The notes: a model not told the origin generated them from the letters alone. A stretch of DNA of 64,000 nt from Saccharobesus litoralis (GCF_003063625.1 NZ_CP026604.1:4008065-4072064), one strand, 5' to 3'; positions 22,294 through 31,922 are shown, counted from the first letter of the stretch. Program-made: numbers and translations.

Positions 22294-22884
22294 ATGATCA
22301 CTAAATTCAATAAATTTGTAATGACTCTTAATGATAACTACGAAATTCCTTTTGCTACCACAATGGTGTTTGGTGTTGGTTTTTCTGTTGGTTTGATTTG
22401 GTGGGGTGATGCTGGCGACGTTATATCAGCAATTACTATGTGGTTTACTGGGGTAATTTCTTTTTGCACAGTGCTAGCTGTGAATACTTGGAGAAAGCAA
22501 AGTAACTACACCTACAAGCAAAAATTATTTGGTGAAGCTGTTGAGCATTTAGTTGGTATTGAACATTTAGTTTCAGACTTGCTAAATAAAAGAATGAATA
22601 ATGAAAATATAAATAGCCTTCATACAATGCAATTGATTCAGAAATACCATGAATTTGATATTCGTTTTTACTCAGAGTTTTCCCAAGAAGCCAAATCTAT
22701 CTTAGACAAAGAGTTCCAAGGCAATATCATGAGACATGCTACCAAACATATACCAGCATTTATTACAGGTTTAAATGCTAAGACTGCTGGACAGTCGGCA
22801 AATGACGATTTTAAAAATAAGTATACACACCTTTCTAAAATTAACTCTTACTTGCTCTCGGGTACGGAAACTATCAAACCTTAA
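22294..22884 (+). CDS. Hypothetical membrane protein next to tRNA-Pro
   Basis: I do not recognise this protein. The frame opens with TTG at 22273, but the first ATGs are at 22294 (196 aa, used here) and 22321 (MTLNDNYEIPFATT). None has a clear ribosome site, so the start is uncertain. Two hydrophobic helices near the N-terminus (MVFGVGFSVGLIWWG and ITMWFTGVISFCTVLAV) are followed by a roughly 130-residue polar, helical domain (KQSNYTYKQKLFGEAVEHLVGIEHLV...). This suggests a small membrane anchor with a cytoplasmic domain. AT-rich codon use and the location right after a tRNA suggest acquired DNA. Confidence 0.65.
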   Translation: MITKFNKFVMTLNDNYEIPFATTMVFGVGFSVGLIWWGDAGDVISAITMWFTGVISFCTVLAVNTWRKQSNYTYKQKLFGEAVEHLVGIEHLVSDLLNKRMNNENINSLHTMQLIQKYHEFDIRFYSEFSQEAKSILDKEFQGNIMRHATKHIPAFITGLNAKTAGQSANDDFKNKYTHLSKINSYLLSGTETIKP

Positions 22885-22982
22885 GATGTATGTTGTTAAT
22901 TGATCAATCTAAACCCTCCAAATAGTTTGTTGTTCCACCGAAGTATATTGCTGTAGCCTTGGTTAATCTAGAAGAGCCTTTA

Positions 22983-23426
22983 TTACGATCCCTCGCTTGT
23001 TATCGTATCAAGTTTCTTTTTCATGTAGTGTTGAAATAACTTTTGTCCCCCTTCAAAGATAACTTTGAAGGGCGCATCTTTAAATTCAGATTTTAGCTTG
23101 TCGATAACTTCTTTATTATTCAATGTAGCAGCGAAATCATGTCCTTTTTGAGTTAAACGTATAGGCATAATGCAAATTGATATTGCACCGTCTAAGGTTT
23201 GTGTAATACCAATATCTTCTAGAACAAATGCTTGTCCTGAACTATTTCCGATCAACTGATTATCAAGTGCTAATTGCATGTGAAATATAAATTTTTCTGA
23301 AAGCTCCTTACTTTCTGTTATTACTTCAAGGCCAGCTTCTTTAATATCATTAAAATCTATATGAGCTTTTGTTGAATCCAAAAAAATTGTTAGAAGTTCC
23401 CCAAAGTAATCTAAGTCAATTCTCAT
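22983..23426 (-). CDS. DUF2513-like protein
   Basis: Start placed at the ATG at 23426 (MRIDLDYFGELLTIFLDS), preceded by GAGGATAAC; 147 aa. The pattern of an N-terminal helix, a FIFHMQLALDNQLIG segment resembling the YHIKLLxDAGLI of DUF2513, and the late motif IRLTQKGHDFAATLNNKEVIDKLK (family: LTWxGHDFLDxI...) points to DUF2513, a winged-helix-like family common in phages and genomic islands. Function unknown. It is convergent with the preceding membrane-protein gene, and both lie between tRNA-Pro and the GH2 gene. Confidence 0.65.
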   Translation of the reverse strand: MRIDLDYFGELLTIFLDSTKAHIDFNDIKEAGLEVITESKELSEKFIFHMQLALDNQLIGNSSGQAFVLEDIGITQTLDGAISICIMPIRLTQKGHDFAATLNNKEVIDKLKSEFKDAPFKVIFEGGQKLFQHYMKKKLDTITSEGS

Positions 23427-23595
23427 AATGTTATCCTCTAAGCTTATAGTTCTTTTCAGAAATGGAAGAAAAGCCAAGTTAACATACGCTTAGTACTTAG
23501 TGAATATATTTGAAGGGATAAATGTAGTTCGAAGTTATCTATCGGAGAACACCCTAAATACCAAAGTAACATAGCGACTTTGCTTTAGAACATAC

Positions 23596-23622
23596 AAAAA
23601 ACCCGCTTTTAAGCGGGTTTTT
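23596..23622 (-). terminator. Bidirectional terminator downstream of the GH2 gene
   Basis: AAAAACCCGCT and AGCGGGTTTTT form a stem (core ACCCGCT 23601-23607 / AGCGGGT 23612-23618, loop TTTA) with A- and T-runs at both sides. It lies about 20 nt past the stop of the minus-strand GH2 gene and serves that gene. Confidence 0.92.
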
Positions 23623-23643
23623 AATCAACTCAAAGTGATTAAA

Positions 23644-26600
23644 TTATCTTAATTGCGCTTTGACAATCTGTGACCATTGACTGGTTTTACCTTGATATTG
23701 ACGTTTTATTTGAAAAAATAGTGTTTTTTCATTGTTTAACGCTATCGTCATCATGCCTCTAACATTGGATTTGAAACGCTTATCTAAATTATGTTTATCG
23801 CTACCGTAGCGAACGCTGTAAATACCATCTTCAAAATCACTGGAATAACCGATCACCAGTTTATTATCAGCGATAAAGGCATCCCATATAATGGGTGGTA
23901 ACCACGATTGCGCGGTAGTGATCTCGAAGGTTTTAGAGGGTTGGCTTGGGCCTTTATCGTTAATGGCGTAAAGTTGCAGCTCATATTGGCTATTGTCTTT
24001 TAATCCTTCAATATCAATGTAATGACTAATTGTTTTTTCAGTCTTGCTAGGTGTAACCTTGGTTGCGCCTTTTTCTCGATACTGTACGAAATACTCTGTC
24101 GCGTTAGGCACGGGGTCAAACAACACTCGAATGGCGTTTTTACCTGCAATAGCCGACTTAATACTTGGGCTAATAGCTGGGTTGAATGATAGTGTTTTAT
24201 CTAAGCGCGAATGTTGAGTTGGCGTAACTAAACTTAAGCTAATATCCAAAATATTGGTCGGTAACGGTTGCCATGTGATCACACCTTGCCACTCTTTATC
24301 GGTTGGCTTGAGAGTAGGTAAGGGCAGTTTATTTTGATAAACAACCTGTCCCTGTAAATCATGGAATTGATAATTAAGGTGGTAGCCAGTCATTGAATGG
24401 CTTGGGTAGTCACGCTCGCTTCGTATTGGCAAGCGTACATTCGCACTATTATTGGTAAAATCGATATTTGTTAGTTCAATATCTTTAACTGGCGCATATT
24501 CACGTTTAATGCGTGGGTACAGGCGACGTTTTTCTCGCCATGATGTAATAACTCCCCAAACGCGATTCTCTTCCGCTGTCGTGCCGGCATACGCACTGCG
24601 ATAATCATTAAAGGTCCACATGGCGGTACCAATGACGAATTCATTTTTGTATCTGAAGTGATTAGTCCATTCAGAGAATATGGCTTTGTCTGAATCGAGC
24701 GCTGTCGATGGGAAAGGATCAAAACCAAATTCAGAGATAAACACAGGTTTGTTTGGCCACTTTTTACGCAATGTGTCTAAAATATCTTGTGGTTTACCCT
24801 GCCAGCGATACATATTGTGCATGATCATGTCGACAAAGGTATTGGGATCCGTCTCTGGGGTGTATTCAGGTTTTTGTCCCGAGTTGCTAACTAAAGTTAG
24901 TAGGCGATAGGGATCTAATTCTATTTTAACATACTCTATTGCAGCTTTTCCGTATTCATAATGATTGTTGAGCTCGTTGCCTACGCTCCAACCAATAATA
25001 CTCGGGTGATTAATATCACGCTCTATCATGCCTTTTAGCCAATACTTAGCTAAAAAGTAATTTTTATCTGTAATAGTTAGGCCGTGCTCGGGGCGTACTT
25101 TTACGTAGGGCTCGTCTAGCGTTAATATTTCTTCTTCAGCTAAATTTAGTTTTATGCCTTTTTCTTTCTCTAGTTTGGCAACGGGATAGTAGTTAGCTCT
25201 AAACTCGTCATTATCTAGGTCTCGAACATTGATCTCTTCAAATAGTAAAAGGCCCTTTTTATCAGCTAAATCAAATAGCGTTTTATGCTGAGTACCGTGC
25301 ATGATACGCATAAAATTAGCTCCCGCTTCTTTCATTAAATCAATATCTTGCGCTAATAACGCTTCTGGCTCGCTAGACCCCCAATACCTATGTTCACTGA
25401 CACGGTTAAAACCAGCTAATCTAACTGGCTCGCCATTGAGTAACATTTTTGAGTCGGTTAGCTCTATTTTTCTAATACCAAAATTATCCTGTTTAGAATG
25501 CAGAGTGTGGCCAGAGTCGACAATATGCGTTGTCATTTGATAAAGTTTAGGGTTGTCAAAGTGCCACAGTTCAACATTCTCAGGCTTTAAGTGTGCGGTT
25601 AAATGAATATCCTGTTTACTATTAGCCGCAACGGTAATAGAGCCTGTCAATTGGGCAATAGTGCCTTGTTTGTTGATATTTAACCCAGCTATGCTTGATT
25701 CGACTTTGATTTGACGAGCGTGGCTTGCATTGTTTTCTATTCGAACTCTAAGTTTTATGTCAGCTTCGCCTGTAGCTAGGTTTGGCTCTGCATGAACATA
25801 CTGATGGTCTATGCGTACGTCTTTGTTTTTAGACAAGGTAACGTCACGTATGATCCCTCCCCAGTTCCACGTTGCACCGACTATCGCACTATTATCTGCC
25901 TCAACGGCAAGCACGTTTTTACCTGAGTAATTTAAAAATTCTGTGACATCAAATTCGAATGGTGTAAAACCACCGCGATTTTTACCAAGTAATTCGCCAT
26001 TTAAATACACCTTTGATAAGTGATATACACCGTCAAATTTAAGATAATAACGCTCATCACTGGCTTTTTGCCAATGTGACGGTAGGTTAATATGTTTACG
26101 ATACCAAGCTTTTCCTGTGTAGTTAGAAAAAGCATTTAACATACCAAAGTGTCCTGGCACTTTTAGGTTATGCCAATTTTCGTCATTAAAATGTGTTAAA
26201 TAAACCTGACTGGGTTCTTGTTTAGCGGTTAAATATTTTTCAGGTGATACTTCTCTAAACATAACCGCATCTGCCGCAACATTGCCGCTAACAATGGCTG
26301 TTAATTCAACATAGTTTTTGTCATTGTGGTCAAATTTGAAAATACCCAAGCTATTCCACTCATTACAAAAAACACGTTGGCTAACATATTTTGTTGATAT
26401 GCCATCAGCGTGTTTAATATTGTATTGAGCCGTTAAATGTGAAGCAAAAGGGTAGCGAGTAAAGGCTTCGTAATAACCTGACTTTTTAAATTTCGGCAAA
26501 AAGCGAAAATAGGAATCATCACTTTTATTGCCACCTTTTAAATTCGTTAATGTAAAGTAGTGCTGAACATAGTTGCTACCGTAAAAGTGTGAGTTCCTTG

Positions 26601-26880
26601 CAGCTTTGGTAGAAGGCTTCCACTTACCTTTTGATTCTATATCAGCATCAGTGTTATCTATTACTAAATCACTGTCCCGCTCACTAATATCCATATAGTT
26701 AGCGCCTTCACCATAGATGGCGTGGAATTTCCAATCACCATTTAAAGATAGGGTATTTGATTGGGTAGTATTTGGTTTTTTAGTATTTGGTTCTTCACGC
26801 TTTACATTAGTTTCGACTTGATTGCATCCAAGTAATAAAGACATAGAAACGAGAAGCGCTGTGCTTATTAGTGACTTCAT
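23644..26880 (-). CDS. Glycoside hydrolase family 2 lipoprotein
   Basis: Secreted, lipid-anchored enzyme of the GH2 clan (beta-galactosidase, beta-glucuronidase, beta-mannosidase type). I start it at the ATG at 26880 (MKSLISTALLVSMSLLLGCNQ), giving a lipobox with Cys19 and 1078 aa; an upstream in-frame ATG would bury the signal. Order: a module resembling golvesin C-terminal domains (about 97-210, with WNSLG and AADAVMF), a GH2 jelly-roll (about 225-350), immunoglobulin-like domain, TIM barrel with acid/base Glu636 in GWSVGNEL and nucleophile Glu717 in VFISEFGFDPF, and a C-terminal fibronectin-III-like domain (about 925-1020). Substrate not determinable; an algal polysaccharide is likely in a marine host. 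Confidence 0.88.
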   Translation of the reverse strand: MKSLISTALLVSMSLLLGCNQVETNVKREEPNTKKPNTTQSNTLSLNGDWKFHAIYGEGANYMDISERDSDLVIDNTDADIESKGKWKPSTKAARNSHFYGSNYVQHYFTLTNLKGGNKSDDSYFRFLPKFKKSGYYEAFTRYPFASHLTAQYNIKHADGISTKYVSQRVFCNEWNSLGIFKFDHNDKNYVELTAIVSGNVAADAVMFREVSPEKYLTAKQEPSQVYLTHFNDENWHNLKVPGHFGMLNAFSNYTGKAWYRKHINLPSHWQKASDERYYLKFDGVYHLSKVYLNGELLGKNRGGFTPFEFDVTEFLNYSGKNVLAVEADNSAIVGATWNWGGIIRDVTLSKNKDVRIDHQYVHAEPNLATGEADIKLRVRIENNASHARQIKVESSIAGLNINKQGTIAQLTGSITVAANSKQDIHLTAHLKPENVELWHFDNPKLYQMTTHIVDSGHTLHSKQDNFGIRKIELTDSKMLLNGEPVRLAGFNRVSEHRYWGSSEPEALLAQDIDLMKEAGANFMRIMHGTQHKTLFDLADKKGLLLFEEINVRDLDNDEFRANYYPVAKLEKEKGIKLNLAEEEILTLDEPYVKVRPEHGLTITDKNYFLAKYWLKGMIERDINHPSIIGWSVGNELNNHYEYGKAAIEYVKIELDPYRLLTLVSNSGQKPEYTPETDPNTFVDMIMHNMYRWQGKPQDILDTLRKKWPNKPVFISEFGFDPFPSTALDSDKAIFSEWTNHFRYKNEFVIGTAMWTFNDYRSAYAGTTAEENRVWGVITSWREKRRLYPRIKREYAPVKDIELTNIDFTNNSANVRLPIRSERDYPSHSMTGYHLNYQFHDLQGQVVYQNKLPLPTLKPTDKEWQGVITWQPLPTNILDISLSLVTPTQHSRLDKTLSFNPAISPSIKSAIAGKNAIRVLFDPVPNATEYFVQYREKGATKVTPSKTEKTISHYIDIEGLKDNSQYELQLYAINDKGPSQPSKTFEITTAQSWLPPIIWDAFIADNKLVIGYSSDFEDGIYSVRYGSDKHNLDKRFKSNVRGMMTIALNNEKTLFFQIKRQYQGKTSQWSQIVKAQLR

Positions 26881-27203
26881 ATAAAACAAACTCTTTATTA
26901 TTTCTATAATACCAATGGCAAAATATAGAAATGTATTATTTATACTCACGATAAATATAACACATAAATGTGTCTATATAAGCAACAAAAATCATATTTA
27001 AAATTTATTTACAAAAAAATTTATCAATACAGAGGAAATTCTCAATCTAATGAGTTCATTTAGTTTTCATAGTTTTAGTGCTGGGAGTGTTCAGTTGATT
27101 TAACTGGAGAAGTAGTGGGTATTCAATATCATCAAACGAACAACCCAAAGAGTGCCTAGAATCTCAAAGCCAACAAACTTACCGATTGACCGAGTTGGTC
27201 AAC
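26881..27203. other. AT-rich intergenic stretch upstream of the GH2 gene
   Basis: Very AT-rich leader of the GH2 gene, with a small 6-bp hairpin ACACAT/ATGTGT at 26960-26973. It presumably holds the GH2 promoter on the minus strand, but I cannot pick a convincing -35/-10 pair. No coding potential is seen. Confidence 0.4.
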
Positions 27204-27332
27204 TATAGTCTTCTCGCTCAGGTCTTATGGTTCATTGCCTGCGCTTACTCGCCCCAATCACATAATAGAGCATATGCTCATGGGGTCTCGAAGCTTGACG
27301 GCTTCCCCTAAAACCTGATCGCTTTGACTATA
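27204..27332 (+). repeat. TATAGTC repeat family, copy 3 (129 bp)
   Basis: Starts TATAGTCTTCTCGCTCAGGT and ends ACCTGATCGCTTTGACTATA; the two 20-bp ends are reverse complements at 15 of 20 positions. Same core (CCCCAAT, GAGCATATGCTC, ATGGGG) and the same 129-bp length as copy 1, with about nine substitutions. It lies between the 3' end of the GGDEF-EAL gene and the upstream region of the GH2 gene. Confidence 0.9.
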
Positions 27333-27373
27333 AATACTGATACTGGAAAGCCAAGTAGCTCTGAAAAAGCGTT

Positions 27374-29632
27374 TTAACTTGTCATATTGCTTATAATTGA
27401 TGGGGTGAAGTTTCCATTCATACTAAGTAAAAATTTAGTAAATTCGTCACCCGGTATGGGTTTACTAAAGAAGAATCCTTGTGCAATATGGCAGTCCTTA
27501 TGGGCCAAAAATTCCAGTTGCTTTATATCTTCTATGCCTTCTGCAACAAGCTTAAGGCCCATATTATGTGCAAGGTTAATGATTGTATTCACTAAATGTA
27601 CATCATCCTGATCATGGGGAAGATTGCGTACAAATGACCGGTCAATTTTTATCGTATCGACAGGAAAGTGTTTAAGGTAAGACAAACTCGAATAGCCGAC
27701 ACCAAAATCGTCAATACTCAGTGAGAAGCCTTTTTCACGCACGCCATGCATAAACGCTTTGGAACTATCAATATTTTCGATAAATACCTGCTCGGTTAAT
27801 TCCAGTTCGATGAATTTCGGATCCAACTGATTACGTGTTTGCGCATCGGTTACGTGATCAATGAGCTCAGGGTGCTGTAGTTGCCGACCCGAAATATTAA
27901 TAGCGATAGTTAAATCATCAAAACCTAACTTGTGCCATCTCACTAACTGACTACAAGCTTCTTCCAATACCCATTCGCCAATTTGTACGATTAACCCTGT
28001 ATCTTCGGCAAGCGGAATAAACTGGTCGGGGCCAATCATATTGCCATCCGCATCTATCCAACGTATTAACGCCTCAGCACCTACACATTTTCCGGTTTTG
28101 GTATCGACTTTGGGTTGGTAATAAAGACTAAATTCCTGATTCTCGATGGACTTTCTCAATTTTTTCAGCATATCGAGACGATTTCGAATGTCTTCTTTTA
28201 AACTCTCGTCATAAAACTTAATGCAATTTTTACCATCTAGTTTTGCTTGGTTTAAGGCAGAGTCTGCATTGCGATATAAATCGGTATAGGTTTGGTATTC
28301 TGGAGTCGATATCGCAATACCAATCGAGCCCGATAAATAAAGCTCATAACCATCAAGCACAAATCTTGAATCGACGCCTTTAAGCATTCTTCGAGCATAA
28401 ACACTAGCGGTTTCTAAGTTTTTAACACCAGTAAAATAGGCGGCAAACTCGTCACCACCTACACGTGCTAAAAAGCCGTTGTGTTTTGGCATTAAATGAC
28501 CAAGGCGCTGTGCCACCTTTTGTATTATTTTGTCCCCAGAAATATGGCCAACGACATTGTTAACTTCGCGAAAGCCATCTAAGTCAAGCAACATAAGGAC
28601 GTTAAACGTATCTTGTGAATTATCTCGATGTAAATTATCGACTATATGCCGTTCGATGGCGCTACGATTATAAAGTCGAGTTAATTTGTCGTATTCAACA
28701 AGAAACGCCAGACTTTCTTCGACCTTGCTTCGTTCATTAATTTCAGTTTGTAAATCCTTATTGGTTTTTACCAATTGGACTTTTTGTTGATAACTGCGGC
28801 TTAACAAAAACACAATTGAAGAAATTAAAATGGAGATAAGTAAACCACCCCACAGCAAAGCAGTTGATATACCCTGACTGATAGCATCTAATCGAAAAGC
28901 GGTAGGCCATACTTCAATTAGCCATTGTTTTTGAAAAACATCGACTTCGGCGACAATTAACCATTGATTAGTTAAATGCCGATCGCCATAAAAGCCTAAC
29001 AACTCTTGCTTTGTTTCTTTGTCAGTAATTGCAATTTGATAACCATCATCAATACTGTTTCTTACTACGTCGAGTAAAAATTTTTCAACATTGATCACAC
29101 TATCAATAAAACCTTGATTTTGCTTATGGGCTCCAATGGGTGTGTAGTAATGCAATAACTTGTTATCGGGTGCTAACGGCGAATAGGACGCAAACGCTTT
29201 GCCATACGTTTTTGCCTGTTTCAACTTGCTATAAATAGTAGGATGCGCAGCAAAATCTAGCCCTAAGTACTCTTCATTGTTACGAAATGGTTCTACCCAA
29301 GTTGCTTTGAAATTGGTATCGACCCATAAAATGCTTTTAACAAATTTATGGCTATCTGTTATCTGATTAACCTGCTTTGTCCAATTGCTTGCGGTTGGTT
29401 GGCCAAAGCTTAGCCATTGCGCGACAAGCCAATCGTATGTAAAAGCCTGCTCTTGACTCGATTGACGAATTGCACGTTCAATTTTATAAGCTTGAATAGA
29501 CAATTGTTGATTAACGAGACTGCGCTCTTCGTCTTTAATCGGCTGCTGAATAACAAATGTGACAATAATACCCAGCAACAAACTGGCTATCGCATATTGG
29601 AACTTATGTAAAAATGCGCTTATCGGTGTCAA
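27374..29632 (-). CDS. Membrane GGDEF-EAL cyclic-di-GMP enzyme with periplasmic CHASE-like sensor
   Basis: 752 aa. A membrane helix (about 11-30), a roughly 220-residue periplasmic domain resembling CHASE, a second helix (about 255-278) and a short coiled linker lead to a GGDEF domain with an intact GGDEF at 392-396. No RxxD inhibitory site is visible upstream of it. The EAL domain has EAL at 520-522 plus the Asn, Glu, DDFG and KIDRSF residues needed for phosphodiesterase activity. Both activities look possible; net phosphodiesterase is usual for such fusions. The start is a TTG at 29632, chosen because no ATG precedes the first helix. Confidence 0.9.
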   Translation of the reverse strand: MTPISAFLHKFQYAIASLLLGIIVTFVIQQPIKDEERSLVNQQLSIQAYKIERAIRQSSQEQAFTYDWLVAQWLSFGQPTASNWTKQVNQITDSHKFVKSILWVDTNFKATWVEPFRNNEEYLGLDFAAHPTIYSKLKQAKTYGKAFASYSPLAPDNKLLHYYTPIGAHKQNQGFIDSVINVEKFLLDVVRNSIDDGYQIAITDKETKQELLGFYGDRHLTNQWLIVAEVDVFQKQWLIEVWPTAFRLDAISQGISTALLWGGLLISILISSIVFLLSRSYQQKVQLVKTNKDLQTEINERSKVEESLAFLVEYDKLTRLYNRSAIERHIVDNLHRDNSQDTFNVLMLLDLDGFREVNNVVGHISGDKIIQKVAQRLGHLMPKHNGFLARVGGDEFAAYFTGVKNLETASVYARRMLKGVDSRFVLDGYELYLSGSIGIAISTPEYQTYTDLYRNADSALNQAKLDGKNCIKFYDESLKEDIRNRLDMLKKLRKSIENQEFSLYYQPKVDTKTGKCVGAEALIRWIDADGNMIGPDQFIPLAEDTGLIVQIGEWVLEEACSQLVRWHKLGFDDLTIAINISGRQLQHPELIDHVTDAQTRNQLDPKFIELELTEQVFIENIDSSKAFMHGVREKGFSLSIDDFGVGYSSLSYLKHFPVDTIKIDRSFVRNLPHDQDDVHLVNTIINLAHNMGLKLVAEGIEDIKQLEFLAHKDCHIAQGFFFSKPIPGDEFTKFLLSMNGNFTPSIISNMTS

Positions 29633-29757
29633 TGCAATTAACTTGTTAAATATAAGAATAGGGTACGTACCAGTAGTAAGTTACTGTGTACACACTTGTA
29701 CATGCACAGTTAAACTTAAAGCTAGTCTAGTTCAAATCTTGAGATTATGCCTGCTAA

Positions 29758-29808
29758 TATAGTCTTCTCGCTCAGGCCTTATGGTTAAACCTGATCGCTT
29801 TGACTATA
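29758..29808 (+). repeat. TATAGTC repeat family, copy 4, internally deleted (51 bp)
   Basis: Consists only of the two ends of the longer copies: TATAGTCTTCTCGCTCAGG, then CTTATGGTTAAA, then CCTGATCGCTTTGACTATA. The core palindrome and everything between are missing. The two ends can fold into one hairpin. It lies between the divergent GGDEF-EAL and phosphatase genes. Confidence 0.88.
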
Positions 29809-30048
29809 GTATTTTACTTAATTAGCACTCGCTAATGCACTATCATTTTACGCCAGTATAAAACAATTTTTGTTTTTGTATCTGTTGTTGCTATTATAAT
29901 TAAAATATAACAGATATTTGTGAAATATCTGTCTGTTAGTTTAGTGCGTTGTGAGTTATATAACGTAAGTAAACATTTTCTGCCACTTATGGTATTTATC
30001 AGTTAAGCTGTTACCAACAGCAAAAAACATTATTAAAACCCAGTCTGT
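29809..30048. other. Intergenic region with a 10-bp palindrome
   Basis: AT-rich region upstream of the phosphatase gene. The only clear structure is ACAGATATTT (29910-29919) and AAATATCTGT (29923-29932), a perfect 10-bp inverted repeat with loop GTG, about 117 nt before the phosphatase start. It could be a regulator operator. No coding potential seen. Confidence 0.45.
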
Positions 30049-30531
30049 ATGTTTGAACAAAACTCGTTCCAGTCTTGCCTTTTTGTCTGCCTTGGCAATA
30101 TATGCCGTTCTCCAACGGCGCACGCTATTTTTCGCCAAAAAATTAAAGACTTAAAATTACCTATACAAATTGATAGCGCGGGCACCGCGGGTTATCACGA
30201 AGGAGCAACACCAGATAAACGCTCTCGAAAACACGGAGAAGCACGTGGCTATGATTTTAGCCAAATATACTCCCGTCCAGTTAATGATGATGACTTTGAG
30301 CAGTATGATTTAATTTTGGCAATGGATATTAATAATTACAATGACTTGTTAGCTGAGTGTCCACTTCACTATCAACACAAAATTAAATTATTTCTCGAAT
30401 TTGCAGAAAATTTTCAATCGACTAAAGAAGTCCCTGATCCTTACTATGGTGGTAGTGAAGGTTTCGAGCATGTACTAGACTTAGTAGAAGATGCCTGTGA
30501 AGGGCTAATTAAAGCTTATCATAACCAATAA
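30049..30531 (+). CDS. Low-molecular-weight protein-tyrosine phosphatase
   Basis: Cytoplasmic LMW-PTP of 160 aa. The P-loop nucleophile is Cys14 and the phosphate-binding Arg is Arg20 in [12 protein letters not shown], and the general-acid Asp lies in VPDPYYGG. Family members dephosphorylate tyrosine kinases of the Wzc type or small phosphate esters. No tyrosine kinase or capsule cluster is near, so the substrate is unknown. It is followed 14 bp later by the DAHP synthase gene, suggesting co-transcription. Confidence 0.93.
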   Translation: MFEQNSFQSCLFVCLGNICRSPTAHAIFRQKIKDLKLPIQIDSAGTAGYHEGATPDKRSRKHGEARGYDFSQIYSRPVNDDDFEQYDLILAMDINNYNDLLAECPLHYQHKIKLFLEFAENFQSTKEVPDPYYGGSEGFEHVLDLVEDACEGLIKAYHNQ

Positions 30532-30545
30532 CTAAGGAATTCAGC

Positions 30546-31895
30546 GTGAAACCATGGTCACCTACAAGTTGGCGAACTTACCCTATTTTACAGCAACCTA
30601 GTTACCCAGATGCCAAAGCAGTGGAGTTGGTTGAACAGCAATTAAATAAATTTCCTCCTTTAGTATTTGCTGCAGAAATAAGAGATTTACGTTGTCAATT
30701 AAGTAAAGTCGTGTCTGGCGATGCGTTTTTGTTGCAAGGTGGGGATTGTGCTGAATCGTTTAGTCAATTTAATGCTCCCAAGATCAGAGATACATTTAAA
30801 ACGCTTTTGCAAATGGCGGTTGTACTGACGTTTTCAGGACAAAAACCAATTGTGAAAGTGGCTCGTATGGCCGGCCAATACGCTAAACCGAGATCCAATG
30901 ATATGGAAACTCGCGATGAAGTAAGTTTACCTAGCTATCGAGGTGATATTATTAATGGGTTTGATTTTACACCTGAAGCTAGGATCCCTGATCCACAAAG
31001 GATGATTACCGCATACAATCAGTCAGCCGCAACGCTTAATTTATTACGTGCATTCGCTCAGGGAGGGTTAGCTGATTTGCATGAAGTGAATCGATGGAAT
31101 ATGAGTTTTGTGGAAGCCAATCCACTCAAAGAAAAATATAAAATTATAGCGCAACAAATTCAGCAAGCTTTAACCTTTATGGAAACATGTGGGATCTCAG
31201 CAAAGAATACCCCAGCAATTCAAGAGACTTCTTTGTTTACATCCCATGAAGCATTATTGCTAAACTACGAACAAGCGTTAACACGATGCGATACGTTGAC
31301 AGGCCTTTGGTATGATTGTTCGGCACATATGGTTTGGATAGGTGAACGCACTAGACAATTAGACCATGCGCATATTGAATATTTCAGAGGGATTAATAAC
31401 CCAGTAGGCGTTAAAATAGGGCCTTCAATGCAGGCCGATGATTTAATCCGTTTAATCGATGCGGTAAACCCTGAAAATGATCCAGGACGTTTAACCTTGA
31501 TCACTCGAATGGGTGCTAATACCTTGGGTAACAAACTACCTGAACTTGTTAGAAAAGTGAAACAAGAAGGACGTAATGTCATATGGAGCAGTGATCCTAT
31601 GCATGGCAATACAGTTAGTTCTTCATCAGGTTATAAAACGCGTAATTTTGATGCCATTTTATCTGAACTTAAGCACTTTTTTGCGGTACACAAAGCTGAA
31701 GGGACAGTTGCAGGTGGTATTCATTTAGAAATGACGGGCCAGCATGTTACCGAATGTACTGGTGGTGCATATCAAATATCCGATGAGGATTTAAGCCAAG
31801 CATACGAAACACAATGTGATCCTCGATTAAATGCCGATCAAGTGCTAGAAATGGCGTTTATTATTTCTGAATCATTAAAAGAGGCCACTCAATAG
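30546..31895 (+). CDS. Class II 3-deoxy-7-phosphoheptulonate (DAHP) synthase
   Basis: Condenses PEP and erythrose 4-phosphate in the first step of the shikimate pathway. The 449 aa are typical of class II (plant/Mycobacterium-like) enzymes, unrelated in sequence to E. coli AroF/G/H. Signatures are [15 protein letters not shown] at the start, [11 protein letters not shown], [12 protein letters not shown] (here [12 protein letters not shown]), and SDPMHGNT / [18 protein letters not shown]. It starts with GTG at 30546, with AAGGAATT a few bases upstream. An intrinsic terminator follows at 31923-31953. Confidence 0.95.
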   Translation: MKPWSPTSWRTYPILQQPSYPDAKAVELVEQQLNKFPPLVFAAEIRDLRCQLSKVVSGDAFLLQGGDCAESFSQFNAPKIRDTFKTLLQMAVVLTFSGQKPIVKVARMAGQYAKPRSNDMETRDEVSLPSYRGDIINGFDFTPEARIPDPQRMITAYNQSAATLNLLRAFAQGGLADLHEVNRWNMSFVEANPLKEKYKIIAQQIQQALTFMETCGISAKNTPAIQETSLFTSHEALLLNYEQALTRCDTLTGLWYDCSAHMVWIGERTRQLDHAHIEYFRGINNPVGVKIGPSMQADDLIRLIDAVNPENDPGRLTLITRMGANTLGNKLPELVRKVKQEGRNVIWSSDPMHGNTVSSSSGYKTRNFDAILSELKHFFAVHKAEGTVAGGIHLEMTGQHVTECTGGAYQISDEDLSQAYETQCDPRLNADQVLEMAFIISESLKEATQ

Positions 31896-31922
31896 TTAAA
31901 CTGCCAACTCGATATATTTTAT

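Noticed and set aside
22013-23640. Integrated prophage or integrative element at tRNA-Pro
   Set aside because: No integrase gene and no second copy of the tRNA 3' end were found in the following 1.6 kb; kept only as a weak island hypothesis.
29956-30138. 60-codon minus-strand frame over the phosphatase start
   Set aside because: Antisense shadow of the conserved P-loop region of the phosphatase; no ribosome site.
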